Part shown: piece by piece, positions 33,560-46,671 of the stretch | Layout of the letters: each line of letters starts with the position of its first letter | Position numbering within the stretch: the stretch's first letter is position 1 | NCBI GenBank assembly: GCA_022579005.1 | Contig: MU401640.1 | Location: 1 to 64,000, forward strand | Direction: 5' to 3' | Source: Poronia punctata | Lineage: Eukaryota; Ascomycota; Sordariomycetes; Xylariales; Xylariaceae | DNA length: 64,000 nucleotides | The notes under the pieces: generated by a model | What the model was told of the DNA's origin: nothing | What the model saw: the letters and a program-made list of their open reading frames with translations, nothing else | Database searches by the model: none | Program-made: the position numbers and the translations under genes

Positions 33560-34733
33560 GGCTTCTAAGGGTCTGTACCAACGCCCCCCGGAGATGACTA
33601 TGGATGGATGGATGGGATGACCTTGGGGGGATTTTGACGATTCTATATGCATTAGTGGTGTTCAAGGGGATTAACTAATAAGTTTGTAGCCAGACACCAA
33701 GCGATTTCTTGGTGTCACTGTACAAACGAGGGATGGCTGGTGTACTGCGGCTCGAGGTTGGGCGGCTAATTGAGCTTACTTCTATCCTGTACATTATTTA
33801 TCTTGTCGCTTCCGGTGCAGTTGAGTCCGATTTATTGGTAATTGGGTCCACCTTTCACATTCAGGGCTCATAGGGGATGGGGCTGTATTTATTATGGTGG
33901 CGGGTTATGTTCTATGGATGGAAATGCCCCTATATGTTGATGTTTCGTGTCCTTTTGTCCTTTTTTCTCCTATTCCGAGTAACAAGAAGGGAAAGGAAAA
34001 CCGACAAGGAGAACAAGTACAATCCCCTGGGTCATTATTTCGGCCTACTGGCTCTCCCTTTATTCGAGGGGGCCGGGCCCAGAGATAAGTAAGTAGTCGG
34101 GGGCGGTAAACAAGCACCAATTCGACATGGTATGCTCATCATGTACGAGTAATAGCTTACAATAATAAACATACTCTACCTAAATGTTCTTTACACGTTC
34201 TATTCACATCGAGTAAATAATGCTTCCTCGGTCTTATTCTCTTAGATGATAGGCCCCAATCCTATATTCCAAACGCTTTACCAGACTAGATAGCCACCCC
34301 GTGTTCCCCAATTTCAGCAAACCCATCTCGTGGTATAAAAGAAGACTGGGCATCCGTCACTCGGTATTGTGGGGATCATCAGGTACACCTCCAGCGGTGA
34401 AATAGTCCAGGTATTGGAGTTTTGGTTGCTATCCCCGCATTAGGAATGATGCGATCCTACGTACGAGTACCGATCGAGCAAGAGCGTAAAGGTTCCTTGG
34501 AAAGGAAGGGACATATGATGTATTGTATACCTACCTCCTATGTTGAATGCTTGAAATCCCTACCACCTACTTACTGCATGTATAATTAAGGTACCTAAGT
34601 ATGTACATATAAGTGAACTTTAAAACCCAACTTTATATATTCACCTACCTACACCAAGGACACACAGAGGACGGACTACGCAATACAAAGCATCACACAA
34701 ATTTAATAAAAAATAAAAAATAAAAAATAAAAA
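33560..34733. other. Spacer between glutaredoxin and carboxylesterase
   Basis: 1.2 kb without a gene. It contains a (TGGA)4 run at 33,600-33,616, octamers at 34,144 and 34,462, and a TATA-like TTTATATATT at 34,631-34,640, about 95 bp before the esterase ATG. The esterase leader is an A-rich (TAAAAAA)n stretch. Confidence 0.5.
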
Positions 34734-36690
34734 ATGCGTCTCGGCCCCATCACCCTCCTCGGCCTCGCCCTCGCCACGGCATCCGATTCCGGACCCCTCG
34801 CCCAAGTCCGGAACGGGACCTACGAAGGCATATACCTGCCGACATTCCACCAGGAGATATATCTCGGGATCCCGTACGCGCAAACAACGGGCGGGGCGAA
34901 CCGCTTCCGACCCCCCCAGGGACTACTAATTCACGAGAAATGGGACGGGGTACGTCCAGCCAAAGACTATGGACCTTCGTGTCCCGACGCGGATACTCCC
35001 GGGCCGATGGGCGAGGATTGTTTGAGTATAAATATCGTGCGGCCTGCCAGAAATACATACACAGACACAGAAACAGGAAAAGAAAAGAAGTTGCCTGTAA
35101 TGGTTTGGATCCACGGAGGTAGTTATCAGGTAGGTTCGAGCTCGTTGCCGAATTATAACCTCACTTTCATCGTGCAGAGGTCCGTGGATATCGGGTTGCC
35201 TGTTGTGGCGACGAGTATTAATTATAGGAAAGGGGGGTGGGGGAATTTATATTCGAGGGAGGTGCAGGTATGTCTCTTTTTTTTTTTTTTTACCTACCTA
35301 TTTATTTATCGCCTATCCATATATAGTAGAAAGAAATCTAATCGGGGAGATATGTATCTAGGGCTCCGGAAATACAAATCTTTCTCTTCGGGATATGCGT
35401 AAGGCGCTCGCCTGGATCCAGGAGAACATAGATGCTTTTGGAGGGGACGCGTCTTCGGTGACGATATGGGGGGAATCATCTGGTTCTTTTGCAGTTGTGC
35501 GTATTTACTTACCTAGGTACTTATATACTACGGTACACCTTACTAATTGGAAGAAAAATGTAGGGTCAACTCCTAATGAGTTACGGCGGCCGTACAGACG
35601 GACTATTCCACCGCTCAATCCAGGAAAGCGGCAGCGCCGCCACGGCATGGTATAACGGGTCTGATTGGTACCAGCCCATCTACGACAAGATTGTGCAACA
35701 GGTGAATTGCACAGAGGCCATCGATACGCTGGAATGTCTCCGGACGGTAGATTATGAGGATTTGTATCCGTTTTTGAATTATACTGCTATAGAGGGACCT
35801 GGATGGTACCCGACTGTTGGTGAGTAATATCCCCCCCTTTTTTTTTTGGTCTTTTCTGCCAAAAGGGGGAGAAATTTAGAAAAACTCACAAAAAAATCTA
35901 TCAAGACGGCGACATTATCCCCGCCTACCCAACCACCCTCCTGCACACGGGGCGCTTCGCCCAAATCCCGCATATATACGGAACAAATTCCGACGAAGGC
36001 ACCGACAACGCACCCACCACTCGCCCCATCAACACCGACGAAGACCTATACAAATACCTCTTGCACGAAAGCGGTTTCGGATTCCCCGAATCCGTCGTAA
36101 AGCACATCATGGAAATATACCCCGACGATCCCGAACAAGGCATCCCGCTCAACAGTGGAAAAGAACGGTTTGCGGAGATGGGTGGGGGATTACAGTATAA
36201 GCGCGTGGCAGCTATCGTGGGAGATGTCTTTTATCATGCGCCTAGGTTGGACGATGCGAGATATTATTCGAAAGGGGCGCGGACGTTTGTTTATCGCTTT
36301 AATACGAGGCCTTTGGATGGGTATGGGAATACTGATTCGGGAGGGAGTGGGAATAATAATGCGTCTGTTATGCTCGCGCCGGCGTATAAAGGCGTGGCGC
36401 ATTTTAGTGAGGTGGGGTTCGTTTTTGCGAATCCGATGGCTGTTGGGTCTTGGGAGGGATATCGGGCTTTGAGTAGGGAGATGAGTGAGAGGTGGATCCG
36501 GTTCGCGAATACCGGGGATCCGAATGTAGAGGGTTTATTGCCTAGATGGCCGCGGTATGATGAAGGGGAGTGTGGGTTGAATATGGTGTTGCAGACGGAG
36601 ATGCAAGGGGGGTTGTCTGTGGAAGAGGATACGTATAGGCTTGAAGGTCGGGAGTTTCTTACGAAATGGGCTAGGAGAAGACATGTGTAA
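34734..36690 (+). CDS. Secreted type-B carboxylesterase/lipase
   Basis: Four exons, 34734-35267, 35362-35496, 35564-35819 and 35906-36690, give 569 residues. Residues 1 to about 17 are a signal peptide ([17 protein letters not shown]). Family landmarks: YLGIPYAQ and [33 protein letters not shown] (oxyanion hole), [34 protein letters not shown] with the nucleophile Ser in [19 protein letters not shown] carrying the acidic residue, and [13 protein letters not shown] with the catalytic His. The triad is complete. Several N-glycosylation sequons (NGT, NLT, NGS, NCT, NYT) agree with secretion. Relatives hydrolyse lipids, feruloyl or other esters outside the cell; the substrate cannot be told from sequence. 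Convergent with the prolyl-tRNA synthetase gene, 191 bp apart. Confidence 0.93.
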
Positions 36691-36881
36691 ATTATGAGAT
36701 GAGTATAGCCCTTTGAATGAATATTGAATTATACAAGGGAGTAGCATCCACAGAATAATATGCAAACGTGACTGTACATCTAATCTACCGGAATCTGCAG
36801 ACGCTCGTAAATAGGGGTTCTAGCTTGCCGAAGTAAGACGTGTGCCTATGTATCATTTCATCTAGTGGCGTGCTCGTGTGC

Positions 36882-39065
36882 TTACAACTGAGCAAGAAGC
36901 TGATCGACATGTGTCGGCAAATCATCCAACGAGACAAGCTCGACCGAGTTCAGACGCCGGCACTGGACCTCACATAGGCGGTCAGATATCCATTTGCGTC
37001 CGAGAACAACAATGACCGGGTATCCAATCAAATCGGCATCTTTCAGTTTCCAGATAAGCGACTCGCCACGGTCGTCGATAGCCAAATCGACCGAGTCGGC
37101 CAAGGAACGCGAAACAGCTACGGCATCTTCGACCAGTTTCGTTTTGCTCGGGACTACGACGACTTCGAAGGGGGCGATGGCACGTGGCCAATTTAACCCC
37201 TTTTCGTCTGCCAGGTGATGGGCCACGGCGCCGATAATTCTAGAAACCCCTATTCCGTGGCAACCCATATGCATCGGCACGCTGACCGTGCTGCCCGGCG
37301 CGGTGGAAACGGCGTGGCTGTCTTTAACAAGGTCTGAAGGGACCTGGACATGAGCATCGAGAGCCTCGGAATATTTCGTGCCCAAGTTAAAGGTGTGTCC
37401 TAGCTCGATGGCCTGCTGTACTTTGAGCTTTCCAGAGGTACACTTGGGACAATGGTCGCCATCTTGGATTCGAAGCGTGTTGAGCGGCTCCCCTTCCTTG
37501 AATGATGTTATGTACTCTTCATCAAGCTTGAACGGTTCAACAGGGCTCCCGGGAGGAAGAACGTCAAATCTGCCGGGTTTAAACTTGAGGCTCTCGACAA
37601 ATAGGGGACCTAGTCTGTAATCCACGACGTTCAACAGCCGTGGCGGTGAAGTAGTCGTTGAGAGGTCTAGGGCCGGTTTCCATAATGGGAGAGCATCTTC
37701 CAATCTTGTGTCGAGATATGGTAAGGAGGCTTTGAGGGCGTGGAGGTTGAGATCGTTAGTAGTGAATCCGGCCGGATACCAAACGTTCACCAACGATTTT
37801 CTGTCCTTGGAAATACCCCGCCAGACTTGAGCTGCGGTTTCTTTCTGGGGCTTGTCATTTTCATTGGAAGTCTTGTCTTCTGGAATGAGTCTCGCAGTCG
37901 CGAGCTCTTCGTTGGCGATGTAATCGCAGTCTGTACAGCTTATCACGTTGTCCTCTCCTAGTGAAGAAGGAAGATGAAATTCGTGGCTAAGGTTGCCGCC
38001 AATATCCCCAGTATTAGCTTCCGCAACGATATAGGGCAACTTCAACTCGTCAAATAGTGCACTATATGCTGCGCAAGCTTCTCTATACGTCTTTAGAGCC
38101 GTCTCGGCCGAGTAATCAAAGGTATACAGATCCTTCATGACAAACTCGCGCGATCGTAGTACACCGTGACGTGGGCGAATTTCATCGCGATACTTCCGGC
38201 CTGACAAGTTAGGATACGTCTTCCACCTCTTAGTCACTGATATAGTCCAACTTACCAATCTGATAAAGCCTCAAGGGAAGGGATTTGTATGATTTAAGAT
38301 TCTTTGCTGCCACTAGGGTGATCTCTTCCTCATGTGTGGGAGCAAGAATGTAAGGGACTTTCTTCCGGTCGGTGAAACGAAATAACTGTTTCAAGTGTTA
38401 ACGAGACGAGAGGTCCCACCATATTTACATATACACATACCTCTTGGCCATAGCCTTCTAACCGATTGGTCTTTTTCCATAGCGATTGAGCCGATATGGA
38501 CGAAAGTGATACCTTGGAGGCGCCTAATGAAGCAGAAGAACGAGTTAAGGACAGCTATGATGATTGTGATATGTTCAAGCTTGTCATACCTAACCGGGAC
38601 ATGTGCTTTTCAATCAATTTTTCCAGTTTTGTCTGTACTCTTTCGCCTAGCGGTAACAAGTGGAAGATGCCTGCGCGAGACTGCATCAAGACTTAGCACG
38701 TGATGATGAGCCAAGGTGCGTCAAGAACCAACCTGGTGCAGGTAACCAGCCCGGATGAGTTTTGCATGAGCATCTAGAAAGCCACGTCAACGAAATATAG
38801 CTAAATGAAAGTGGGATATAACTCATACCTTCACGCTCGGCTGCGTCAATGCCGGACGAAGTTATCCAGAAGCTCGAAAGGCGGGTGACACGAGGTGTTT
38901 GCTATTCCCAATGGATGAGACGAGTTTATCGATTAAAGGCACTTCTTTACGTACTGCATTGTCTGTTCTTGAAGATATACTGCTCGAAAACCGGACCTGG
39001 GATACGTTGGCACTTCTCCGGAACGAAACGCAGTGTCGTTGCATGTTGCCAAGCAAGCGCCTCAT
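36882..39065 (-). CDS. Prolyl-tRNA synthetase, mitochondrial
   Basis: Seven exons keep frame: 39065-38955, 38901-38829, 38773-38733, 38680-38590, 38523-38441, 38385-38256 and 38200-36882, for 615 residues. The N-terminus MRRLLGNMQRHCVSFRRS is a mitochondrial presequence. Class II motifs are present: RAGIFHLLPLGERVQ (motif 1 area), VPYILAPTHEEEIT, and YRDEIRPRHGVLRSREFVMKDLYTF (motif 2). Then come FHLPSSLGED and CDYIANEE of a partial editing-like region, SVPMHMGCHGIGVSRI (motif 3), and a C-terminal anticodon-binding domain (FEVVVVPSK, DDRGES). The bacterial-type architecture and presequence indicate the organellar enzyme, like yeast AIM10. The third intron uses an unusual GTTGGT donor; the exon structure there is inferred from protein similarity. 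The 5' exon with ATG at 39065 is the least certain part. Confidence 0.9.
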
Positions 39066-39586
39066 CTCGATTTTGAGATGTTGGGTAGGTCACGGGGTAT
39101 TTAGCAACCAAGTTTCCATACAAAGTGGTATGGCTTATATAGGAGTATCTGTGACGGAGTAACCGGGCGGGTTTCAATCTACATTTCACGTAAGCATCAC
39201 GATGGTCAAGACATAATCGATTTTCAGAAGGAGTAGACCGTCACAAGTTTCTTGTTTCGCGTTTTACCTGGCAATATGTATCGACTTTTGAATCTCTGAT
39301 AGATTCAAGTAGCCTCGCAGCTTCGGCGGATCCACAAGGTTAGCACTAGGCCCGCCAAGCCATAAAATGATTGGCGAATCCGTTCCCTGTCAGGTCGCAC
39401 TAAAGGACCCCTGTCACTAGATAGAAGCCTCGCCCCGCCTAACTTTTTTTTCTTGGGGGTCCTGGATTTTTGCAGGTCAAGGTAGGAAGAGTCGCAAAAT
39501 ACAACAAGGTGAATTTGTTATTCACTGAAGAGCTCGAACTCTGCCACCCTTGAAGATACGCCAGCGGTTTCGGCCTCTATCCCATA
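39066..39586. other. Divergent promoter of mitochondrial ProRS and Noc1
   Basis: About 520 bp shared upstream region. A T-rich stretch lies about 140 bp before the Noc1 ATG. No gene. Confidence 0.5.
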
Positions 39587-42500
39587 ATGGCGACTTTTGA
39601 CAAAGTCGCTCTGTCAAAATTGACAGCCAAGCTGGACAGCAAGCTTGCCGACGTAAAAACTTCCGAGCCCAAAAATGTCAAAGGCAAGAGAAAATTGGAC
39701 CAGTCTACAGACTCTACGTTGCCGCCCACGAAGAAAAGGAACCAGCAAGGGAAACCCGAACGAAAGCCCGAACGATCAAATCCCGCAAAGGCGAATGGGA
39801 AGCCTAAACCCAATGCGAAACCCCATAACAAGTCAACAACTCCAACAGAAAAACGGCAGCCCAAGTCTCAGGATCAGAAGGAGAAGCCCCCGCAATCATC
39901 CGATGTCGACGTACTTCTTGAGGAAATAAAAGCGCTGGGGGGTGACGAAGATGATTATAAACTTATTGGTGAAATTGATTCCGACGATGAGGCCGTGAAC
40001 GACCAAAATGCCAGCAAAAAAGCGGATAAGGCGTTGAGCGCCGAGCTTGCCAAGTTTGCTGCCGGACTCGGCTTCGACCAGGTCAAACCAGAGTCGGCTA
40101 GCGAAGCATCGGCTAGCGAAGCATCGGATAACGAAGAGGGAGAGGAAGATGATGAGGATGAGAACATGGCTGAAGATGACGAGGAAGAGGCAGAACAGGA
40201 CGAAGAACCCAAGGAGGATCGTACTCAAGGCCCAAAGAGTAAAACGGTCAGTAAGCCTCTCTAACACATAAAACCCCCGTCTGCTCCTACTTGTTTGAGC
40301 TAACACCCTCGTAGATATTTGAGCCCCGTGCGGACTGGTATTCGGTTGATCTCAGACCCCTTCCTAGCCCGACGTCGGATGATGTCGCACCATTTGCCTC
40401 AGCAATAGCAGCACTCAAAGAACATGCGAAAACCATCCTAGATGAAGATACTGCCATGTATGACACCACATTCGCTGCCTCTTCCTCGCGCAAGTTCATG
40501 TCCACAATCATGACCTCTGGTACACTCTCCGATAAAGTGTCTGCTTTGACTCTCGCCATCCAAGAGTCACCTGTGCACAATCTTAAAGCCTTTGACAATC
40601 TACTAGGCCTAGGAGCAAAGCGTAGCCGTGGCCCGGCATTATCTGCCCTTGCCGCTCTCGTGGATCTTTTGGGGCCCGGCATGGTTCTTCCGGCAGACAG
40701 AAGGTTACGCACATTTGGTACACAGCTGGGCCTTATCGGAACACTGCAGAAATATAATGTCAAGTCGTGGTCTCCGCGGGAATCCCTGCCCGGTAAGATC
40801 ACCAAGGCACACCTCTTGTCTTGGTACTTTGAAGATTGGTTGAAGGATTCTTACTTCAAGATGATACAAAGTCTTGAAGTATGGTGTGACGACGAGGTCG
40901 AATTCGCCCGTACAAAGGCTGTTGATCAGGTGTTTGCCTTACTTCGAGACAAGCCTGAACAGGAATCCAACCTCCTTCGTCTGCTGGTGAACAAACTCGG
41001 CGACCGAGAGCGTAAAATTGCCTCGAGGACTTCTTATCTGTTGCTCCAACTACTGACTTCCCATCCTCGCATGAAGCAAGTCGTGGTCCGGACTATCGAA
41101 CAAGACGTCATATTTCGTCCCGGACAGAATAGCCGTGCTAAATACTATGCCGTCAACACGCTAAACCAAACAATTTTGAGTACAAAGGAACCGGACCTTG
41201 CAGACTCGTTGCTAAGGATATACTTTGGCATGTTCTTGTCCTTGCTGAAAAGTGGAGAGCTAGGCCATCTTGACCGTGCGATCGATGGCCCGTCGAAGCC
41301 GGAGGAGAAGAAGGGCAAACCAAGACGGAAACCGCGGCCTACAAAAGAGACAGCTGAGAAGAGCCAAGCCGCTGCTGGCGAGACAGAAGCGGCCGAAAAG
41401 TTGGTTTCCGCAATTCTAACGGGTGTGAATCGAGCTGTCCCGTTCTCGCAGGCGGACCAGTCTACGTAAGTATCGTCATATGGATACGATAATGCTAGTG
41501 CTGAACTTGCTAACAAATGTTCTAGACTCGAATCACACCTTGATACTCTTTTCCGCATCACGCACTCGTCCAATTTCAATACTAGCATCCAAGCTCTCAT
41601 GTTAATACAACAGCTATCGGCAAACCGGCAACTTGCCACAGAGAGATACTACAGGACTCTATATGAATCGCTTCTGGACCCACGTCTCATCACCTCATCG
41701 AAACAGAGCTTGTATCTTAATCTCTTGTACCGAAGTCTCAAGTCGGACGCCGACGTCCGTCGTGTCAAGGCTTTTGTTAAGCGGATGTTACAGATTCTCA
41801 ACCTACATCAGCCTTCTTTCGTCTGTGGCATTCTCTACCTTGCAATCGAACTGACCCTCGTCTTTCCTGATCTCAAGACGCTACTCAGCGAACCAGAGGA
41901 CAATGATCTCGAAGAGGGCGGCGCCCCGCTTCCCTCTGCTTCAGACTCGGCTCACACAAGCCGCAAGAACGCGTACGATGGGCGGAAACGAAATCCCGAA
42001 TACAGTAACGCGCATCTTAGCTGTCTATGGGAGCTCTTGCCGTTCCTGAAGCATTACCACCCCTCTGTCGAAGTCTACGCAACAGACCTTCTCAACGGTC
42101 GGAAGCCTAACAAGAAACCGGAGTTGGCAAACCATACCCTCATTGCCTTCCTCGACAAGTTCGTGTACAAGAACCCCAAGGCTACTGATCACGCCAAGGG
42201 CGCTTCAATCATGCAGCCGATGGCAGCTAGCAGCCAGGGTCCGATACTCTTATCGAAATCTTCCGCCAAGGGTATGGATCTGGTTAATGTGGCGCCATTC
42301 TGGAACAAGAAGAGCGAAGATGTGGCGGTAGAGGACGCCTTCTTCCATGAATACTTCACCCAGATAGGCAAGCCAGGCCAGTCCGAACGTGAGGAGAAAC
42401 GAAAGGCGAAGAAGGACGCCGCTGGTGGTGACGAGGGTGACGAAGAGGCTGAAGAAGACGAGATCTGGGACGCCTTGGTCAATTCACGACCGGAGATCCA

Positions 42501-42819
42501 AGAAGATTCGGACGATGGTGCCGGCTTCGAGGATATGATGAGCTTAGATGACTCTGATAAGGAGTTCAGAAAAGCCATGGAAGAAGATGATGATGAGGAT
42601 TCCTTCAATTTGGATGAGTCGGACTTGGAACTCAGTGGTGAAGAGATTGAGGAGGACGAGGAAGAAGAGCAAGTCGAGGAACCCGCCGATGAAGACGACA
42701 AGGATAAGAAGCCCTTGTCGGAACGGACGAAGAAGAAGAGGGCTCTGAAAGCACTCCCATTGTTTGCTTCTGCCGATGATTATGCCGAGATGCTTGCTCA
42801 AGATGCAGATGGCATGTAA
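39587..42819 (+). CDS. Ribosome biogenesis protein Noc1/Mak21 (CBF domain)
   Basis: Three exons, 39587-40246, 40315-41465 and 41526-42819, give 1,034 residues. Layout: a lysine-rich N-terminus with an acidic run (about residues 170-210), then IFEPRADWYSVDLRPLP, an ARM-type helical region (HNLKAFDNLLGLGAKRSRGPALSALAALVDLL, LPGKITKAHLLSWYFEDWLKDSYFKMIQSLE), FRPGQNSRAKYYAVNTLNQTIL, and the CBF domain proper (SLYLNLLYRSLKSDADVRRVKAFVKRMLQ, AHLSCLWELLPFLKHYHPSVEVYATDLL, PFWNKKSEDVAVEDAFFHEYF). A long acidic C-terminal tail ends in a basic KKKRALKALPLFASADDYAEML. The family escorts pre-60S particles in the nucleolus together with Noc2. All expected parts are present; the length is close to yeast Mak21 (1,025). 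Confidence 0.96.
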
Positions 42820-43864
42820 GGGGGGCAGCTCTTGGTACTTACGCAATATAACATATTCAATCGCTGTACATAGTGCTGGTTACTGGCACCCCGTAGGGGA
42901 GACAAAATTATCAGATACGATACCCGGTTTGGTACTGGATTTTCATCTTATATGACATCCGAACTTTAAAACGACCTCCTTTTTATCCCATCCAGAGTGC
43001 ACTACAACTTTCTAAAATACCCCCCTCTACCTTGAATCACCTTCGCCCTCTTTTGAAAGTATGAACTTCTGTCGTCTAGATAGACTTTAGACTACCGGCT
43101 AGGTCTACTCGTACAATTAACTTGGCTATTCTCGCGCCACAGAGCGAAAAAGAACCCCTGACTTGCTAGTTAGGTCAACGAGGTATTGCATGTGAAGGCG
43201 ATCGAAAACTACATGTACCTAGCGAGGACAGCGCTTACCCGCAATTAATCAACATATGTCCTATTCAAGAGATAGGTAAGGTACTAGGCTTGGTCTCATT
43301 ATTTTATGTAAAGTATAATCAACTGACGCATGCACGTACTTGAGTAATATCTTAAGTTGTTTGTCTACTTGTCTAGAGGCTTTGAACTCTATGCCTTCAA
43401 CCTTTTAAGAGCACATTGTTGTTTCAGTTCGTATCCTACATTATGTTGATAATATCTGGTCGATATTTGGACTAGCTTACCTTCCGAAACCAAACTAGAA
43501 GCAGTTTCGCAAAGGGCTCGATTTGGCACTTACTGGAACCATAGCTGACTAAACGACTCGGTAGCCCCACCGACGAGAGTTAGTGTTTCCTACCTCGGAT
43601 ATTTTTAGATGGAAATCAATGGTTTATTGCCGCGAGAAAGCGACGGCCATTCTGCTGATGCGCTTGCTCAGACTAGATATTTTCAGTATTTTCGACGGCA
43701 TGTTATAGCGCGGCTGGCTTTGTTTCTTTTTTCCACCGCTCTTGCGATTGATTGTCTTTCTTTCTGACTGATTGACTGAAGGGCTAAAAAGTGGACTGGG
43801 TTCGTTTTTGGCGTCCCACGGCCCCCCCCCAGACTGACTTCCTTTAGATAACCTAAATCGCGTC
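42820..43864. other. Spacer between Noc1 and thioesterase genes
   Basis: 1.05 kb without a gene. One TACTCGTA octamer at 43,106. The final about 150 bp are the leader of the thioesterase gene. Confidence 0.5.
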
Positions 43865-44924
43865 ATGTCTTTTGCCTTGCGGACGTTGCGAGGCCGGACC
43901 CTCGCCGTTCGGCCTACTTTTCCTACACCTAGACATCATCTTGCCCTTCGCCCGGAAGCGCCTCGGGCCACACATTCCCGTTTTAGTAGCACAGTCACTA
44001 CTACTCAAGGTAAGCTTTGCTTTCTGTCGTTGTGTTTGTTAGTTTCCGTATTCTCTTTTTTTTTCAAGATTACTAACAATAAGTTTCCGTTGTTGTTGAA
44101 ATTTTTAGAAGTTTTAGCGGCTAGACCTTCATTTTTCCGCCGTGCCGCCACCGTATTCGGTATCGGAGTCGTCTGCACATCCATCGGATTCGCAATGGCC
44201 GCCGCCCCCGCGATGCCCGTCGTCACGGCCATCATGGAGCCACCGACAGATAAAGAGTCGCTCACGATGTACACACCGCAGACGGAACAGGAGCGCACGG
44301 TTTACGAATTCATAAACAACCACCCGCTTGCCAGGGAGTACCGCGAGAAGGAGGGATTCTCCGAGGTATTACCACACATGAAGATACCCGAGGGATACCG
44401 CAGCCACAGCCTCACAGCCGGCACACTAGCCGGACCGGGACGAATCGTGACTCCCCCGCTCGTCTTCACCGAGGCGGGCGGTAAGTCGTTGATCGCCATA
44501 TCGTACCTCGGCCACGAACTCTGCGGACATCCCGGGATAATCCACGGCGGACTCCTAGCGACTATGCTTGACGAGGGGCTAGCGCGATGTTGTTTTGCTG
44601 CGCTCCCGCATAATATGGGCGTGACGGCGAATTTGAATATCAATTATCGTGCCCCGACAAAGGCGGATAGCTACGTGGTGTTGCGCGCGACTACGACCAA
44701 AGTCGAAGGACGCAAGGCTTGGGTCGAGGGTCGTATCGAGACTCTCCCGATCAATGAGGGGGATGCCCCTGTGGTTCTTGCTGAGGCTACGGCTTTGTTC
44801 GTGTCGCCTAAACAAGCTGCGGTTCGTAATTTCTTTCACCATTTTTCCTACCTCCGAACTCAAGCGAATGCGGATATCTAACAATTTATAGTTGATGCCG
44901 AATATCTTCAAGACTACTACTTAG
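43865..44924 (+). CDS. Hotdog-fold (4HBT) thioesterase family protein, mitochondrial
   Basis: Exons 43865-44009, 44109-44821 and probably 44892-44924 give 296 residues. The N-terminus MSFALRTLRGRTLAVRPTF is a mitochondrial presequence. After the first intron a hydrophobic segment (VFGIGVVCTSIGFAMAAAPA, about residues 65-85) suggests inner-membrane anchoring. The hotdog core contains LAGPGRIVTPPLVF, LGHELCGHPGIIHGGLLATMLDEGLARC with the HGG motif of PaaI-type thioesterases, and VTANLNINYRAPTKADSYVVLR. The last exon gives LMPNIFKTTT, which suits the usual end of fungal homologues, and the intron before it has a CTAAC branch site. Without splicing the frame ends at 44881 with a different 20-residue tail. 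Acyl-CoA substrate is likely but unproven. Confidence 0.87.
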
Positions 44925-45679
44925 AGAGAATTAAAGACAGAGTCCATTAGATTTGATGAGGTAGACATTATATATATATACACACAAACACGCACATAGA
45001 GTGGGTGGGAAGAAAGGTTATACAACCATGTATATACATGGAGAGTGGTAGATATATTTTTTCTACCAGCGTTACGATACCAAGCATAGAGAGAGAGAGA
45101 GAATTATAAATTAGAAAGCGCATTTCGACAAGGGGAGTTTGGGATATGCATTTTTTTGCATTCTACAGTACATAGTTTAATAGATTATACTCCATATACT
45201 TTTTTATTATTTATCAGTGCCTAGAAAACCTACAGGCACAATATTACATGGTAAATAGGATTTTTGAGGATCTTTAACCCTTGAACATGCTTATTATTAA
45301 TAATAATAATAATAATAAGAAAATCCCACACAAACAGATAGATCCCTTAGACTTAGCCGGCCGGCAAGCAACTATTAATAAAAAGTAACGGCAAAAGCAT
45401 CAATTATTAGTCTAACCTACTTAATTAACGCAAAAAGAAGAGAGGAGCGAGCCGGCCGGTCAACGGATGGCGCGATTCGGAGGATCCCCCACATCCATCC
45501 ATAACACTTGAAAGGATCTAGATAGGATCTAGGAACACAAGAAGTTCCCAAACCTTGCGAATGTAAATATCAATCAATCTGTCTATTTCATTTTTATTTT
45601 TATTTTCACTTTTCAATTTCTTCTGCTATATATCTACTCTTTACTATTAGCTATTTTCAATATATAAGAAAAAGCAAAC
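44925..45679. other. Spacer upstream of APS kinase
   Basis: About 755 bp. It contains TA, GA and AAT simple repeats (44,968-44,982, 45,088-45,104 and 45,290-45,318) and two GCCGGCCGG words (45,357 and 45,451). No gene. Confidence 0.5.
45290..45318. repeat. (AAT)n microsatellite
   Basis: TTATTATTAATAATAAT... trinucleotide run in the spacer before APS kinase. Confidence 0.85.
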
Positions 45680-46671
45680 ATGGCGACGTAAGTTGATCAA
45701 TTCCAGCAATACATCTTTCTTTCTTCCTGCCCCTCCCCCTCCCCCACCATCCATCCATTGAACCCTTACATCGCAAGAAGAAACAACAATTCTGGTGGGA
45801 TGCTGTCATCGTCATCGTGACAAGACAAAACAAAAAAAACAGCAATCAACCTCTCAGAATTCCCAAATTCCCAACCACACACCAATCCAACCCCCAAAAC
45901 CTCCTCCCTAACTAACAACCCCCCACCTCTAAACAGCAACATAACCTGGCACCCCTCCCTCTCCCGCTCCGAGCGCAACACTCTCCGCAAACAAAAAGGT
46001 TTCACCCTCTGGTTCACCGGCCTATCCGCCTCTGGGAAATCCACCGTAGCCACCGCCCTCGAACAACACCTCCTGCATCTGGGGTTAGCCGCGTACAGAC
46101 TGGACGGGGATAATGTGCGGTTCGGATTGAACAAGGATCTCGGCTTCTCGGATAAGGATCGGACTGAGAATATTCGACGGATAGGCGAGGTAAAACCCCC
46201 TTCCTTCCTCCTCCTCCCCTTCCCCTTTCCCTTTCCCCTCTTTCTTTTTTTCTTTTCTTTCCTGGTTCTTTCTTTACTAACTCACGACAAAAAAAAACAT
46301 AGGTAGCCAAACTCTTCGCCGACTCCTCAACAATCGCCCTAACATCCTTCATCTCGCCCTTCAAAGCCGACAGGGAACTGGCGCGAAGCGTACACGCCGC
46401 CTCTGCACCCGGATCGACAGACGAGTCTATCCCCTTTGTCGAGGTATATGTCGAGATCCCTATCGAGGTGGCCGAACAGCGAGATCCCAAGGGCTTGTAT
46501 AAGAAGGCTAGGTCCGGGGAGATCAAGGAGTTTACCGGTATTAGCTCCCCTTACGAGGCGCCTGAGAATCCTGAAATCACCATCCATACTGCCGAGAAGT
46601 CTGTTGAGGAGTGTGTTGTTGAGATTGTCTCGTGGCTTGAGGCCAAGGGGCTTATTCCTTCGTCCAAGTAA
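45680..46671 (+). CDS. Adenylyl-sulfate (APS) kinase
   Basis: Three exons, 45680-45687, 45937-46189 and 46303-46671, give 209 residues. The first exon codes only for MA plus two bases of Thr; a 249-bp intron precedes [14 protein letters not shown], the canonical start of fungal APS kinases. The P-loop [51 protein letters not shown], and [30 protein letters not shown] (lid region) are all present and intact. The enzyme phosphorylates adenosine 5'-phosphosulfate to PAPS in sulfate assimilation, in the cytosol; it corresponds to yeast Met14. Sulfur-control sites were not identified by eye. The tiny first exon is inferred from the in-phase GTAAGT donor. Confidence 0.96.

Noticed and set aside
39955..40306. 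Serine-rich frames antisense to Noc1 acidic regions (also 42,189-42,701)
   Set aside because: Antisense shadows of GAT/GAA/GAG codon runs in the Noc1 gene.
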